Made by a program: the position numbers and the translations under genes. The notes beneath the pieces were generated by a model. That model saw nothing but the letters and a program-made list of their open reading frames with translations, searched no databases and was not told where the DNA came from. Positions 50,937 through 59,055 of a stretch of 64,000 nt of DNA are shown piece by piece. Position 1 is the stretch's first letter; the number at the start of each line of letters is the position of its first letter. This DNA is from Nitrospira sp. CG24D (GTDB lineage: Bacteria > Nitrospirota > Nitrospiria > Nitrospirales > Nitrospiraceae), in the NCBI GenBank assembly GCA_002869855.2, contig NEWQ02000003.1:62001-126000 (forward strand), written 5' to 3'.

Positions 50937-51299
50937 TCACTGCCTCAGACTCTTCACATAGGCCAACACATCCTGAATCTCGGCTTCCGACAGTTGCCCC
51001 TTCCAGCCCACCATCGCCGTCGGCGGGCGGCCAGTCTCGATCGTAGCAAGCAATTCAGCATCGGTTTTTTTCTTGCTCGCCGCACTGGTGAAATCGGCTG
51101 CAGGGGGATTGATGGTTTTTCCGACGGGGCCGTCTCCTCGACCTTGGGGACCGTGACAGAGCACACAACTTTTCTCGTAGACAGCCTTGCCCTTCCGAGC
51201 ATCTCCACCGGCCGCATGCGCAACTGTGTTGCCCATCCCTGTCCGCCACGGCAAGATGACGAATGCCGCAATAACCACACCCGCCAGAACCTGTTTCAT
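50937..51299 (-). CDS. Class I c-type cytochrome
   Basis: The 120-residue protein has a signal peptide (VLAGVVIAAFVILPWRTGMG) and a single heme c site C45-V-L-C48-H49, with M96 (PTAMVGWKG) as the likely distal ligand. The C-terminal LSEAEIQDVLAYVKSLR is the usual cytochrome c helix. A small periplasmic electron carrier; its partner is unknown. The start at 51299 follows GAAAGG. Confidence 0.92.
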   Translation of the reverse strand: MKQVLAGVVIAAFVILPWRTGMGNTVAHAAGGDARKGKAVYEKSCVLCHGPQGRGDGPVGKTINPPAADFTSAASKKKTDAELLATIETGRPPTAMVGWKGQLSEAEIQDVLAYVKSLRQ

Positions 51300-51418
51300 G
51301 ATCGACCTTTCTCTCACCAGAGGTTTCTCGATTCACACGGCGCCTCGATAAATTGCCATGTCTCTGCGCCTGCCGTTTAAAGGCCTGCCGCGCGTGTCCG
51401 ATAGGGATGCACTACGAA

Positions 51419-51715
51419 TCAGTACTCGAAGACGACATGATAGAGAGCCGGCGTCATCTCAACCTCCAACTGCTGCAACTTCGCCTTCATCGGCGTGACG
51501 CTCTTCTCGTACGCTTTCCAATACACATCCTCATTTTCCCAGATCGCAACGTTAATGTAGTTAAACCGACTATCCGGCTTGAGGCTCTTGTGGAACTTGC
51601 CGCTGATGAACCCCGGTTGCTTGGTGATATCGCCCTTTACGGCTTCCCACCACTTCACAAATTCTTCTTCCTTTGCTTTCGGGACGGAAAACACATTGAT
51701 TAAAGTTACCGGCAT
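51419..51715 (-). CDS. Antibiotic-biosynthesis-monooxygenase-like (ABM) domain protein
   Basis: The 98-residue protein has the dimeric alpha/beta-barrel pattern (VTLINVFSVPKAKEEEFVKW, PGFISGKFHKSLKPDSRFNY, INVAIWENEDVYWKAYEKS). ABM proteins include quinol monooxygenases and heme-degrading enzymes; the reaction here is unknown. GGAGG lies 5 bp before the ATG. It may belong with the redox operon upstream, but the 480-bp stretch between them leaves this open. Confidence 0.8.
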   Translation of the reverse strand: MPVTLINVFSVPKAKEEEFVKWWEAVKGDITKQPGFISGKFHKSLKPDSRFNYINVAIWENEDVYWKAYEKSVTPMKAKLQQLEVEMTPALYHVVFEY

Positions 51716-51824
51716 AGTGCCCTCCAGGTTCGGCGGTAGGGGATGATAAGCCGAGTCTCAGGAACAGATGACGAGCCGCCGAGGGGAACTGGCCGTCCCA
51801 GGACGACCAGTTCCTTCCCCATAC

Positions 51825-51944
51825 TTATTGGGATTTCCTCACATCGATCACCGTGCCTGCCTCATTCAGCTCGACCACGATTTTGTCTCCGTCTGCGATC
51901 GGCTTGGTCTTCACTTCCATCCAGCTCCAGCGGGAACACTTCAC
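51825..51944 (-). CDS. 39-residue small protein
   Basis: A GTG start at 51944 is preceded by an excellent AGGAGG (five bases away). The product begins VKCSRWSWMEVKTKPIADGD and ends in KIVVELNEAGTVIDVRKSQ, a beta-strand-like pattern. No family is recognised. An internal ATG at 51920 is a weaker alternative. The 263 bp upstream (51945-52207) show nothing else convincing. Confidence 0.5.
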   Translation of the reverse strand: MKCSRWSWMEVKTKPIADGDKIVVELNEAGTVIDVRKSQ

Positions 51945-52207
51945 ATTCCCCTCCTGATGGTTGATATTTCCCCTTGTTCTCTGATCGCAGTTGACTGCGA
52001 CTCCGGCCTCCGGAAGATCATGACACGATCGGCTCTTCCTCGTGATTGTGCGAATCCCTTGCCACCTTGCAGCGTGATATTCCGCCCTGTTCGGGAATAA
52101 GTAGCTGGAGGTCTGGGGACAAACGCAACGGTCTCCGATTGTGAACCAGGGGCGGGATGGGACACGAGCAGGCCCTACGCAAGCGTCACCATCTGCTCCC
52201 ATTACAA

Positions 52208-52654
52208 CTACAAATACAGCGGCTTGATCGGCGACACGACTGCCGCCGGATCGTTCTTCCATACCGACTCATCCGCATCGACGTACACTTCAACTTCATT
52301 GCCATCGGGATCATGCAGATAGAGGCTCTGACTCACCGTGTGATCGCTCATGCCGTCGATCGTCACACCGGCTTGTTCCAGTTCCCGCTTCGCCGCACGC
52401 AGCTCATCAAGATTGTCGCCGACCTTGATACCGATGTGATAGAGCCCTCGCCTCCGGCCTTGCGGAGGTCCCGGCGCATCGCCCACCTGGATCAGCAACA
52501 ACTCGTGATGGGTGCGGCCGGACGTGAGTGCCGCCGCCGCGCCGTTGAAAATCCGCCCGACTTCCTTGAAGCCCAACAGGTCCCGATAAAAGGCGAGCGA
52601 CCGCTGCAGATCTTTCACATAGAACACGACGTGGCCGAGATAATGCGCTTTCAT
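52208..52654 (-). CDS. VOC-family metalloprotein (glyoxalase/extradiol-dioxygenase-like)
   Basis: The 148-residue protein has GHVVFYVKDLQRSLAFYRDL, LYHIGIKVGDNLDELRAAKR and SLYLHDPDGNEVEVYVD. The metal triad H8, H73 and E122 is in place, so it can bind a divalent metal. Such proteins act as glyoxalases, dioxygenases or resistance proteins. It lies downstream of the Rieske-flavodoxin fusion on the same strand with a 56-bp gap. Confidence 0.87.
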   Translation of the reverse strand: MKAHYLGHVVFYVKDLQRSLAFYRDLLGFKEVGRIFNGAAAALTSGRTHHELLLIQVGDAPGPPQGRRRGLYHIGIKVGDNLDELRAAKRELEQAGVTIDGMSDHTVSQSLYLHDPDGNEVEVYVDADESVWKNDPAAVVSPIKPLYL

Positions 52655-52710
52655 TCAAGTACCCCGCAGATACGGTTTGGACCATGACTTCGCAGCTGTA
52701 GCCAAAACAT

Positions 52711-53817
52711 TTACCCGGCCGATTCACTGTCGAGCTGATGGGCTTTCCGTCCCCCTCGCGCGAGCGGATGTTCAGCAAGCTGACCGCCGACCATGAGTTT
52801 CGCCATGCCCGCAGCGCGTGCAACGAGTGCTTGAGCCCCATTCCGAAGTTCCTGGCTGTTCTGTACCTCTGTGACGTTTCGCTCCATATCCTCCGCGCTC
52901 CAGCCCCGTGAATGCGCGATGAACGGAAACTGCGGAAACTGGCAGCCGACTTCGGCGAAAAAGGTCATGAGTTGTCCGGCTACGCCTTGAACATTGTCTT
53001 GGCCACCCATGATGATGAATGCGGCCACTTTGTTTTTGAGTAAGTGTTTGTTCGCGATGGTCTCCTGATTCTGGATACAGTTCATCCGCTCGACCATCTT
53101 GTAATACAAGCTACTGGCGTTGCCCCAGCGGATTGGGGTAGATATCAGAATCACATCGGCCCAATGCACGATCGCTTCGTACACGCGATCGAGCTGATCC
53201 GTCGGATCCATCTGCGTGATCGAACAGGGCCAGGTACAGGCAGAGGCCGATTTCGAATAGAACCCCTCACAAGAACGAAAGCTCAGCTCGCGGAGCTTAA
53301 TGCATTGCGTCTCCAGCTTCAGTGCGGTCCCGGCATGATCCAGCGCCACGTCCAACATCGCGTCGGAGGTGCTGTACCGGGGATGCTCCGTTGTCATCGC
53401 CGTGGTCGAGATTCCCAGAACGCGGATCGGGCCTGCCTGGCGCACCACCGGGCGTGCGAGCGGATGAGGCTGGTGCTTCTGCTTCTTTCGTTTCGTCGCC
53501 GACGACAGGTCGACATAAAGCCGGCCGTTCTCCACTTTGGTCGCATAGGCCGGAACCTGATCCTGTTCGTACCCCGGTTCTCCTTGACCGGTCTTGTGAT
53601 GGAATTTCCAGTAGTGCCAGGGGCAGACCACATAGTCACCGTCGATCGTGCCCTCACCCAATGGACCACCGATATGATTACAGACGCCGGATATTGCGGC
53701 AAACGAGCCGTCCTTATACGTCAGCGCGATGGCTGTCTTCCCGGACAAGACTTCTTGCAAAGGCTTCTTCTTCAGCTCCTCGACGCTGCCGAGGTCTGTC
53801 CATTGTGCGTCCGGCAT
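52711..53817 (-). CDS. Rieske [2Fe-2S]-flavodoxin-fold fusion protein
   Basis: The 368-residue protein joins two redox domains. Residues 5-105 form a Rieske ferredoxin (C46-N-H48 in GVCNHIGGPLGEG and C65-P-W-H68 in CPWHYWKFHH). A Lys/His/Pro-rich linker follows. Residues 130-330 form an NADPH-dependent FMN-reductase-like flavodoxin fold (RVLGISTTAMTTEHPRYSTS, ADVILISTPIRWGNASSLYY, VAAFIIMGGQDNVQGVAGQL) with extra cysteines C172, C183, C194 and C198. It could move electrons from NAD(P)H to an acceptor within one chain. It follows the VOC gene and a tiny coupled frame. Confidence 0.88.
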   Translation of the reverse strand: MPDAQWTDLGSVEELKKKPLQEVLSGKTAIALTYKDGSFAAISGVCNHIGGPLGEGTIDGDYVVCPWHYWKFHHKTGQGEPGYEQDQVPAYATKVENGRLYVDLSSATKRKKQKHQPHPLARPVVRQAGPIRVLGISTTAMTTEHPRYSTSDAMLDVALDHAGTALKLETQCIKLRELSFRSCEGFYSKSASACTWPCSITQMDPTDQLDRVYEAIVHWADVILISTPIRWGNASSLYYKMVERMNCIQNQETIANKHLLKNKVAAFIIMGGQDNVQGVAGQLMTFFAEVGCQFPQFPFIAHSRGWSAEDMERNVTEVQNSQELRNGAQALVARAAGMAKLMVGGQLAEHPLARGGRKAHQLDSESAG

Positions 53818-53859
53818 AACAGGCTCCCCTAGTGATGAGGTTTCGTGGACAAACTTGCC

Positions 53860-53916
53860 CTAATGGATATGGCTAAATAGATCAGCCAGCCGCTCCTGTC
53901 GATTCGCGGTGTTCAT
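53860..53916 (-). CDS. Possible 18-residue coupled peptide
   Basis: The frame encodes MNTANRQERLADLFSHIH. Its ATG overlaps the VOC gene stop (ATGA) and AAGGAG lies seven bases upstream, so translation initiation is plausible. It ends 42 bp before the Rieske-flavodoxin gene. It could be a leader or coupling peptide, or the degraded start of a gene. Confidence 0.4.
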   Translation of the reverse strand: MNTANRQERLADLFSHIH

Positions 53917-54347
53917 GATCGTTTCTCCTTGTGAGGTCTCTCCGTGAACGTAATCCCGGCCTTCTGTACTTCCTGATAGGGGAGGAGCCACACGAGCGAC
54001 TCGTCGCTCAGATCGCCGACTTGAAAACGGTTGCCCCAAGGATCGCGGAAATCGCACCGCAAGTCGGACGCTGGTTTCAGTTTGTACGTGTTGATGAGCT
54101 TCTTCCGCACGTCCTTGATCTGTTGCTCGTCCCGAACCATGAGGCCGAAATGCTTCATGCGATCCGGCTGCAAGGTCTCAACCTCAAAGATCGCCATAAA
54201 CTGATGTTCGCCCAGCTTGCACCAGGCGGCCCCTTCACCGCCTCTGAGCATCTTCAAGCCGAACACGTCCGAATAAAACTTCACCGCCTTCTTGGCATCG
54301 GTGACTTCAATCACGATGTGGTTACAGCCATAGACTTGCACCGCCAT
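53913..54347 (-). CDS. VOC-family protein with incomplete metal site
   Basis: The 144-residue protein has GCNHIVIEVTDAKKAVKFYS, MKHFGLMVRDEQQIKDVRKK and FRDPWGNRFQVGDLSD. H10 and H66 are present but the third ligand position is Q109 instead of Glu, so metal-dependent catalysis is doubtful; it may bind a ligand or resistance substrate. ATG at 54347 overlaps the upstream stop as TGATG. Confidence 0.85.
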   Translation of the reverse strand: MAVQVYGCNHIVIEVTDAKKAVKFYSDVFGLKMLRGGEGAAWCKLGEHQFMAIFEVETLQPDRMKHFGLMVRDEQQIKDVRKKLINTYKLKPASDLRCDFRDPWGNRFQVGDLSDESLVWLLPYQEVQKAGITFTERPHKEKRS

Positions 54348-55009
54348 CACACACCTGCCTTTCGTCCGGCGCCATCCGCCGTCACCCGCTTGAGGGTCGA
54401 CACAAACGTCTCCACCGGCTGCGCACCCGAGATCGCGTACGTTCCGTTCACGATGAAGTAGGGGACACCGCGAATGCCGAGCGTATGACCGGCGGCTTCC
54501 TCCGCCTTGACCTCCGCGGTACCTTCATTGCTCTGAAACATGCGTTCCACACAGACCTGATTCAATCCTGCACGGGTAGCAAGGCCGACGAGGGTGGGGA
54601 TCGATCCGATATCCGCACCCTCCTCGAAATAGCCCTGGAAAAGCGAATCAACAACGGCATTCTGACAGCTTTCCCGTACACCAAGCCAAATCAGCCGGTG
54701 CGCGGCAAACGTGTTCGGCGTCCGTGTAATCTTTTCAAAGGCGAACGTAATCCGTTCCGACGCACCGGCCGCCTGCACATGCTCCTCCAGTTGCCGGAAT
54801 GAATCCAGGCTCCCGAACTTCGCTTCGAGATAGGCGATACGATCCATTCCGTCCTTCGGCATCGTCGGATTCAGTTGAAACGGCCGCCAGGTCACTCGTA
54901 CGTTTCCGCCGAACTCCGTTAGCGCTCGCTCAAGCCGTCGCTTCCCGACGTAGCACCAGGGACAGACGACGTCGGAATAGATCTCGATATCGAGCGACGT
55001 CTCCGTCAC
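54347..55009 (-). CDS. DsbA-family oxidoreductase (FrnE-like)
   Basis: The 220-residue thioredoxin-fold protein has the redox motif C16-P-W-C19 (YSDVVCPWCYVGKRRLE), TWRPFQLNPTMPKDGMD and the cis-Pro region IRGVPYFIVNG. Lacking a signal peptide, it is the cytoplasmic FrnE type, linked to disulfide chemistry and oxidative stress. It overlaps the pirin gene by 4 bp and the VOC gene by 1-3 bp. Confidence 0.93.
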   Translation of the reverse strand: MTETSLDIEIYSDVVCPWCYVGKRRLERALTEFGGNVRVTWRPFQLNPTMPKDGMDRIAYLEAKFGSLDSFRQLEEHVQAAGASERITFAFEKITRTPNTFAAHRLIWLGVRESCQNAVVDSLFQGYFEEGADIGSIPTLVGLATRAGLNQVCVERMFQSNEGTAEVKAEEAAGHTLGIRGVPYFIVNGTYAISGAQPVETFVSTLKRVTADGAGRKAGV

Positions 55010-55887
55010 GACAAATGTCCCATCTTTCCTGCTTGATAATCCTGCGCCGCCTGCACCAACTCTTCACGGGTATTCATGACAAAGGGACCATAGCGGGCGA
55101 TCGGTTCATCGATCGGCGTGCCGCTCATGACCAACAGCCGGCTGTCTGACTGCGCATCGATCGTGATCTGCGAGCCGTTCCGCTCACAGACGATGAGTTC
55201 AGCTTCGCCGGCTTCGCGTGATCCATTCGCCGAGGCACGGCCCTGCAACACAAAGATCGAGCTGTTGTCCCCTTCGGGCACCGTCACGACGGCACAGCCT
55301 CCCGCTTTCAACTGAATGTCATACAATTGAATCGTCGAAAACGTGCGCGCCGGGCCCTTCTGCCCGAGATACGATCCGGCGATCACTCTCAATGTCCCAC
55401 GACCATCCAGATCAACGGCCGGAATATCCGCGTTCAGAATCGTCTGGTAGCCCGGCGCCGACATTTTTGAGGCGCGCGGCAGATTCACCCATAATTGGAT
55501 GGCGTGGAGCGTGCCGCCCTTCGTTGCAAACGCCTTCTCGTGAAACTCCTCATGGACGATGCCGGACGCCGCCGTCATCCATTGCACATCGCCGGGACCA
55601 ATGACGCCGCCGCTGCCCGTCGAGTCACGGTGCGCCAGCACGCCCTCATAGACGATCGTCACCGTTTCAAATCCCCGATGCGGATGCTCTCCGACACCGC
55701 GCGGATGGTCCGTCGGCGGGAAGTACTGCGGCCCCGCATAGTCGAGCATGAGAAACGGATCGACCGCTCGATCGAGGTCATTGCTCGGGAAGAGATTCCG
55801 CACAGGGAATCCATCGCCGACCATGTATGCGGATCCAGGCTGATAGACACCGAGTACGTTCTTTGTAATTGTCGTGTCTGTGGCCAT
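55006..55887 (-). CDS. Pirin family protein
   Basis: The 293-residue bicupin has the pirin core DPFLMLDYAGPQYFPPTDHP, GEHPHRGFETVTIVYEG (metal-binding His residues), GDVQWMTAASGIVHEEFHEK and the second cupin with GYFVFNTREE-like YGPFVMNTREELVQAAQDY. Some bacterial pirins are quercetinases or redox-linked regulators. ATG at 55887 follows GGAAGGAGG. It is coupled to the DsbA-like gene. Confidence 0.93.
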   Translation of the reverse strand: MATDTTITKNVLGVYQPGSAYMVGDGFPVRNLFPSNDLDRAVDPFLMLDYAGPQYFPPTDHPRGVGEHPHRGFETVTIVYEGVLAHRDSTGSGGVIGPGDVQWMTAASGIVHEEFHEKAFATKGGTLHAIQLWVNLPRASKMSAPGYQTILNADIPAVDLDGRGTLRVIAGSYLGQKGPARTFSTIQLYDIQLKAGGCAVVTVPEGDNSSIFVLQGRASANGSREAGEAELIVCERNGSQITIDAQSDSRLLVMSGTPIDEPIARYGPFVMNTREELVQAAQDYQAGKMGHLS

Positions 55888-55906
55888 GATGTCCTCCTTC
55901 CCTTTC

Positions 55907-56764
55907 TTACGCCATTGCTCGCAACGCATCGGTAAGCTTCACCGTGCCCCGCACGAGCTGCTCAGGATGTTCGTACCCAATCGCGCCCTTGGCAAATGCT
56001 GCGTACATCTCTTCGAATAAGGTTGCCGCTTCCTTGGAGAAGCCGAACGACGTGAACGTTGGCACCACCGCGGTGAGCGGCGCATGTTGCGCCGACACGG
56101 ACTTCCCAAGAATCTGGCCCAGAGCCGCAGCTGCCTCTGCTGGACTGTACTCCTCGGGACCCGCCAGCTCCACAATCTGCTTGCCCTTGCCGCCTGCCAT
56201 CAACCGTTCGGCTCCCGCGCGGCCGATATCCCTGGTTGAAATCATCGGCACCTTGGCCGTCGGCGCAATGAAGGTCGGCAACAGGCCTTGGCTCTTCGCC
56301 ATGCCGATTCCCGGTGCCCAGTTGTCCATGAAATAGCAGGGACGCAGGATGGTGAGGTTATTCGCGACCGCGCCCAACACCTGTTCTCCATAACGAGCGG
56401 CCCGGATCGGCCCCGTCCCCTCAGCAATGTGACCGCCGACAGATGACAGAAATACGACATGCGGTACCCCGCTGGCCTTCACCGCTTGCGCGGCCTGATC
56501 CATTCGTTGGCGTTGCTCAGCCAGCCAAGCCGTTGCGCCATAGTTCGGCGGGACCAACAGATAGACGCCGGCTGCGCCCGTCAGGGCTTTGGTCATTGCG
56601 GGGACATCCTCCAGCGACGCCACGGCCACTTCCGCCCCCTTCGCTTTCCATGCGGCACCCTTCTCCGCTGAACGCACGACGACGCGCACGGCTTGCTGAC
56701 GCGCCAGCAAGGTTTCCGCGACCACCGCTCCCGTATGTCCTGTAGCGCCTAGTACGACAAACAT
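55907..56764 (-). CDS. NmrA/NAD(P)H-binding protein
   Basis: The 285-residue atypical SDR starts MFVVLGATGHTGAVVAETLL with VRVVVRSAEKGAAWKAKGAE, GVYLLVPPNYGATAWLAEQR and LTILRPCYFMDNWAPGIG. This group (QOR2/YtfG-like) is often redox-regulated and may reduce quinones. It lies between pirin (19 bp) and DoxX (23 bp). It is not closely like the NmrA-like protein at 41337-42287. Confidence 0.9.
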   Translation of the reverse strand: MFVVLGATGHTGAVVAETLLARQQAVRVVVRSAEKGAAWKAKGAEVAVASLEDVPAMTKALTGAAGVYLLVPPNYGATAWLAEQRQRMDQAAQAVKASGVPHVVFLSSVGGHIAEGTGPIRAARYGEQVLGAVANNLTILRPCYFMDNWAPGIGMAKSQGLLPTFIAPTAKVPMISTRDIGRAGAERLMAGGKGKQIVELAGPEEYSPAEAAAALGQILGKSVSAQHAPLTAVVPTFTSFGFSKEAATLFEEMYAAFAKGAIGYEHPEQLVRGTVKLTDALRAMA

Positions 56765-56787
56765 TGCGCTCTCCTTTCGCGTGTGCG

Positions 56788-57231
56788 TCAGAACCGTTCC
56801 GCAAGCGTCCGGTCAACCGACCACTTGCCGCCTCCTGTGACCAGTAGCGCAGCCGCAATTCCAATCACCAACAGATGATACTCGTATCCTTCACCCTGTT
56901 GCTGCCCGAACCAGTTCATGAAAAACCCGTGGGGAAGATGGGCCATCGTGATGGCCCCGAGCATGATCACGATGAGAGACCCGGCGCTGAACCTCGTCAG
57001 GAATCCACTCAACAGTCCAAGGCTTCCGAAAAACTCTCCGATGATGACCAGGAGGGCGATGATCCAAGGCAAGCCCAGCCTCTGGGTAAAGAAGCCCATC
57101 GTGCCGTCGAACCCGAATCCGCCATACCAGCCGAGCAGCTTCTGCGCTCCGTGCGGGAATATCACCAACCCCAGCGTAAGCCGCAAGATCAACCCCGCCC
57201 ATCCGTCATCCGTTCGAAAAAACGCCTTCAT
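56788..57231 (-). CDS. DoxX-family membrane protein
   Basis: The 147-residue protein has four TM segments with the DoxX pattern: GLILRLTLGLVIFPHGAQKL, LLGWYGGFGFDGTMGFFTQR, LLVIIGEFFGSLGLLSGFLT and the C-terminal HLLVIGIAAALLVTGGG. DoxX proteins are linked with thiol and oxidative-stress defence, sometimes with a flavoprotein partner. First gene of the operon; the ATG at 57231 lies about 50 bp after the -10 of a strong promoter. An in-frame start at 57267 is less likely. Confidence 0.9.
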   Translation of the reverse strand: MKAFFRTDDGWAGLILRLTLGLVIFPHGAQKLLGWYGGFGFDGTMGFFTQRLGLPWIIALLVIIGEFFGSLGLLSGFLTRFSAGSLIVIMLGAITMAHLPHGFFMNWFGQQQGEGYEYHLLVIGIAAALLVTGGGKWSVDRTLAERF

Positions 57232-57281
57232 ATCGTAACCCCCATAGTGAGTTTGCTGACCTTTCACCCCTGCACCCCAGG

Positions 57282-57310
57282 AATATAGTTCTAACTAGAA
57301 CTAAAGTCAA
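57282..57310 (-). promoter_or_regulatory. Promoter with 18-bp palindromic operator (redox operon)
   Basis: On the minus strand TTGACT (57305-57310) and TATATT (57282-57287) have a 17-bp spacer. A perfect palindrome TAGTTCTAACTAGAACTA (57286-57303) fills the spacer and overlaps the -10. This is the layout of a repressor site of the MarR/TetR/HxlR kind; no such regulator gene is adjacent. It should control doxX, the NmrA-like gene, pirin and onwards. Confidence 0.75.
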
Positions 57311-57448
57311 GTGCAAAAACAGCCCGCGCGATGACGCCCCGCAACTCACATGAACTCAGGCACTTATAATAGGATAGTCGCGTAAGCGAGAAGGGGAGTG
57401 GATAAAAGCTAATTCCAACTGGAAGAGTATACGGCCGGACTCGACGAG

Positions 57449-57922
57449 CTACTTTCTGTCTTTGATGGCCCGCTCAACCTCGCGTCCGGCTTCGCGAGTC
57501 TTGATGGTTTCTCGCCGGTCGTAGAGCTTCTTGCCCTTCGCCAATCCAAGTTCCAACTTCGCACGGCCGCGATCATTGAAATACAGACGGAGAGGAATGA
57601 GCGTCAGACCCTTCTGTTGCGTCTTGCCAAGCAGCTTGTTGATTTCTTTCTTGTGCAGCAGCAGCTTCCGCACCCGCATCGGATCGTGATTCATGAGATT
57701 GCCGTGGCTATAGGGGCTGATATGGCAATGGTGCAGAAACACTTCTCCATCGCGCACTGACGCATAGCTGTCCAACAGATTCACCCGCCCATCCCGGAGA
57801 GATTTGACCTCGGTGCCCAACAGCACGATCCCGACCTCGAACTTCTCTTCGATGAAATAGTCGTGATAGGCCTTCCGGTTCGTGACAACGGCTTTGTATT
57901 GGTCCTCTTTTTCTTTCGACAT
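57449..57922 (-). CDS. smpB: SsrA-binding protein SmpB
   Basis: The 157-residue protein matches SmpB: VVTNRKAYHDYFIEEKFEVG, LLGTEVKSLRDGRVNLLDSY, HCHISPYSHGNLMNHDPMRV and KLELGLAKGKKLYDRRETIK. It binds tmRNA (36685-37034) and carries it to stalled ribosomes. Divergent from the DUF721 gene. No strong terminator follows; a TTCCA/TGGAA mini-hairpin lies just beyond the stop. Confidence 0.97.
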   Translation of the reverse strand: MSKEKEDQYKAVVTNRKAYHDYFIEEKFEVGIVLLGTEVKSLRDGRVNLLDSYASVRDGEVFLHHCHISPYSHGNLMNHDPMRVRKLLLHKKEINKLLGKTQQKGLTLIPLRLYFNDRGRAKLELGLAKGKKLYDRRETIKTREAGREVERAIKDRK

Positions 57923-57980
57923 ATCGATCTCGCGGAGCCGATGCCTTGACCCTCTTCACGCTCCAAGCCTAAGATGGCCT

Positions 57981-58484
57981 ATGGTTGGATCCGGTCCTCT
58001 CGTCTCGTTCGGTACAATCCTCTCCAGCGTGGCCAAACAACTCGGTTTGGAAACGCGTCTCGTTGAGGTACGGATTCAGCAACAGTGGGCGGCCCTCGTC
58101 GGAGAACCGATCGGCTCGCATACCTGGCCCGTCCAGATCCGCTTTCACAAACTCTATCTGCTCGTCGAGAATTCCGTCTGGCTCCAGCAACTGACGTTTC
58201 TGAAACCGGCGCTCCTGGCCAAACTGAACGCCGAAGCCGGATCGGAGCTTCTGACGGACATCGTGCTGCGTGTGGGCGAGATTCCTTCGCAGCAACCGGA
58301 GCCTGCTCCGCCGACTCCCACCCCTCAGAAAACCGGTGCGTCCGACAAGGAGCTGGCCGAGTTCGCAGCCCATGCCTCTGCCATTCAAGACGCGGGGATC
58401 CGCCAGCGCTTTAGAGAGGTGATATCGAATTATCCTTCTCAGTCTCCGCTTCTGCCGGAAGGGGATCCGTCACGCGTCCCTTAA
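57981..58484 (+). CDS. DUF721/DciA-like protein
   Basis: The 167-residue protein has the DUF721 pattern: FGTILSSVAKQLGLETRLVE, QQQWAALVGEPIGSHTWPVQ and LYLLVENSVWLQQLTFLKPA. DciA-type proteins load the replicative helicase in bacteria without DnaC. The location close to gyrA/gyrB fits an origin-proximal replication cluster. A Pro-rich linker and an acidic/helical tail follow. Start at 57981 with weak ribosome binding site. It overlaps the next gene convergently by 74 bp. Confidence 0.82.
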   Translation: MVGSGPLVSFGTILSSVAKQLGLETRLVEVRIQQQWAALVGEPIGSHTWPVQIRFHKLYLLVENSVWLQQLTFLKPALLAKLNAEAGSELLTDIVLRVGEIPSQQPEPAPPTPTPQKTGASDKELAEFAAHASAIQDAGIRQRFREVISNYPSQSPLLPEGDPSRVP

Positions 58485-59022
58485 ATAGCACGCGCGTCGC
58501 GGCCGAAAGCTCACCCGCCTTAGGCAGAGGGCCAACACCACCTTCCTCCTCCTCATCTTGCAGCAGATAATATCCGCGAACGGACTTGTCGAACTCTTTG
58601 GCAACCGTCGCGTCCCCGGCCACATATTTCGCGAGCACCTCAGGATCGGTCCACCCGTCATCATCGAACACATACACGAGCATGCGCCGATACCGGCTGC
58701 CGGCATCGTCCGGCGTCGTGGGACGGATTTTCATGGGGCCGAAATCGTGAGTCTGATGCCCCACCTTTCGAAACCGGTTCAGCAAGGTCTCGATCTGATG
58801 ATCCGTGGTTCCCGGAGGCACGTGCGTCGCGACAAGATGGCCGTTTTGCGACCCGACACTGTAGGGAGGAATCGATCGGTCCGGGCGGCTGAGATACATG
58901 CCGCCCCAGATGAGCGCGAACGATCCGACGAAGACCGTGAGCGCCAACTTGACGACCGTGTCTAACGGCTTCTTGGCCTTGGGACCGGCAGGGGACGTTG
59001 TGGGAGGCGCCTGCTCGTGCAT
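58411..59022 (-). CDS. Hypothetical single-TM protein
   Basis: The 203-residue protein has a Pro/Lys-rich N-terminus, one membrane helix (LALTVFVGSFALIWGGMYL) and a soluble domain that looks folded (HQTHDFGPMKIRPTTPDD, RRMLVYVFDDDGWTDPEVLA). No family is recognised. It is probably anchored in the inner membrane with its C-terminal domain outside. It ends inside the DUF721 gene on the opposite strand, and starts 33 bp after gyrA. Confidence 0.6.
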   Translation of the reverse strand: MHEQAPPTTSPAGPKAKKPLDTVVKLALTVFVGSFALIWGGMYLSRPDRSIPPYSVGSQNGHLVATHVPPGTTDHQIETLLNRFRKVGHQTHDFGPMKIRPTTPDDAGSRYRRMLVYVFDDDGWTDPEVLAKYVAGDATVAKEFDKSVRGYYLLQDEEEEGGVGPLPKAGELSAATRVLFKGRVTDPLPAEAETEKDNSISPL

Positions 59023-59055
59023 GAAATTCTTGTGCGGCGAGACAGGCCCGCCGGG

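Noticed and set aside
53860..53916. PqqA-like or other RiPP precursor
   Set aside because: The 18-residue peptide lacks the Glu-x3-Tyr core of PqqA and no PQQ genes are nearby.
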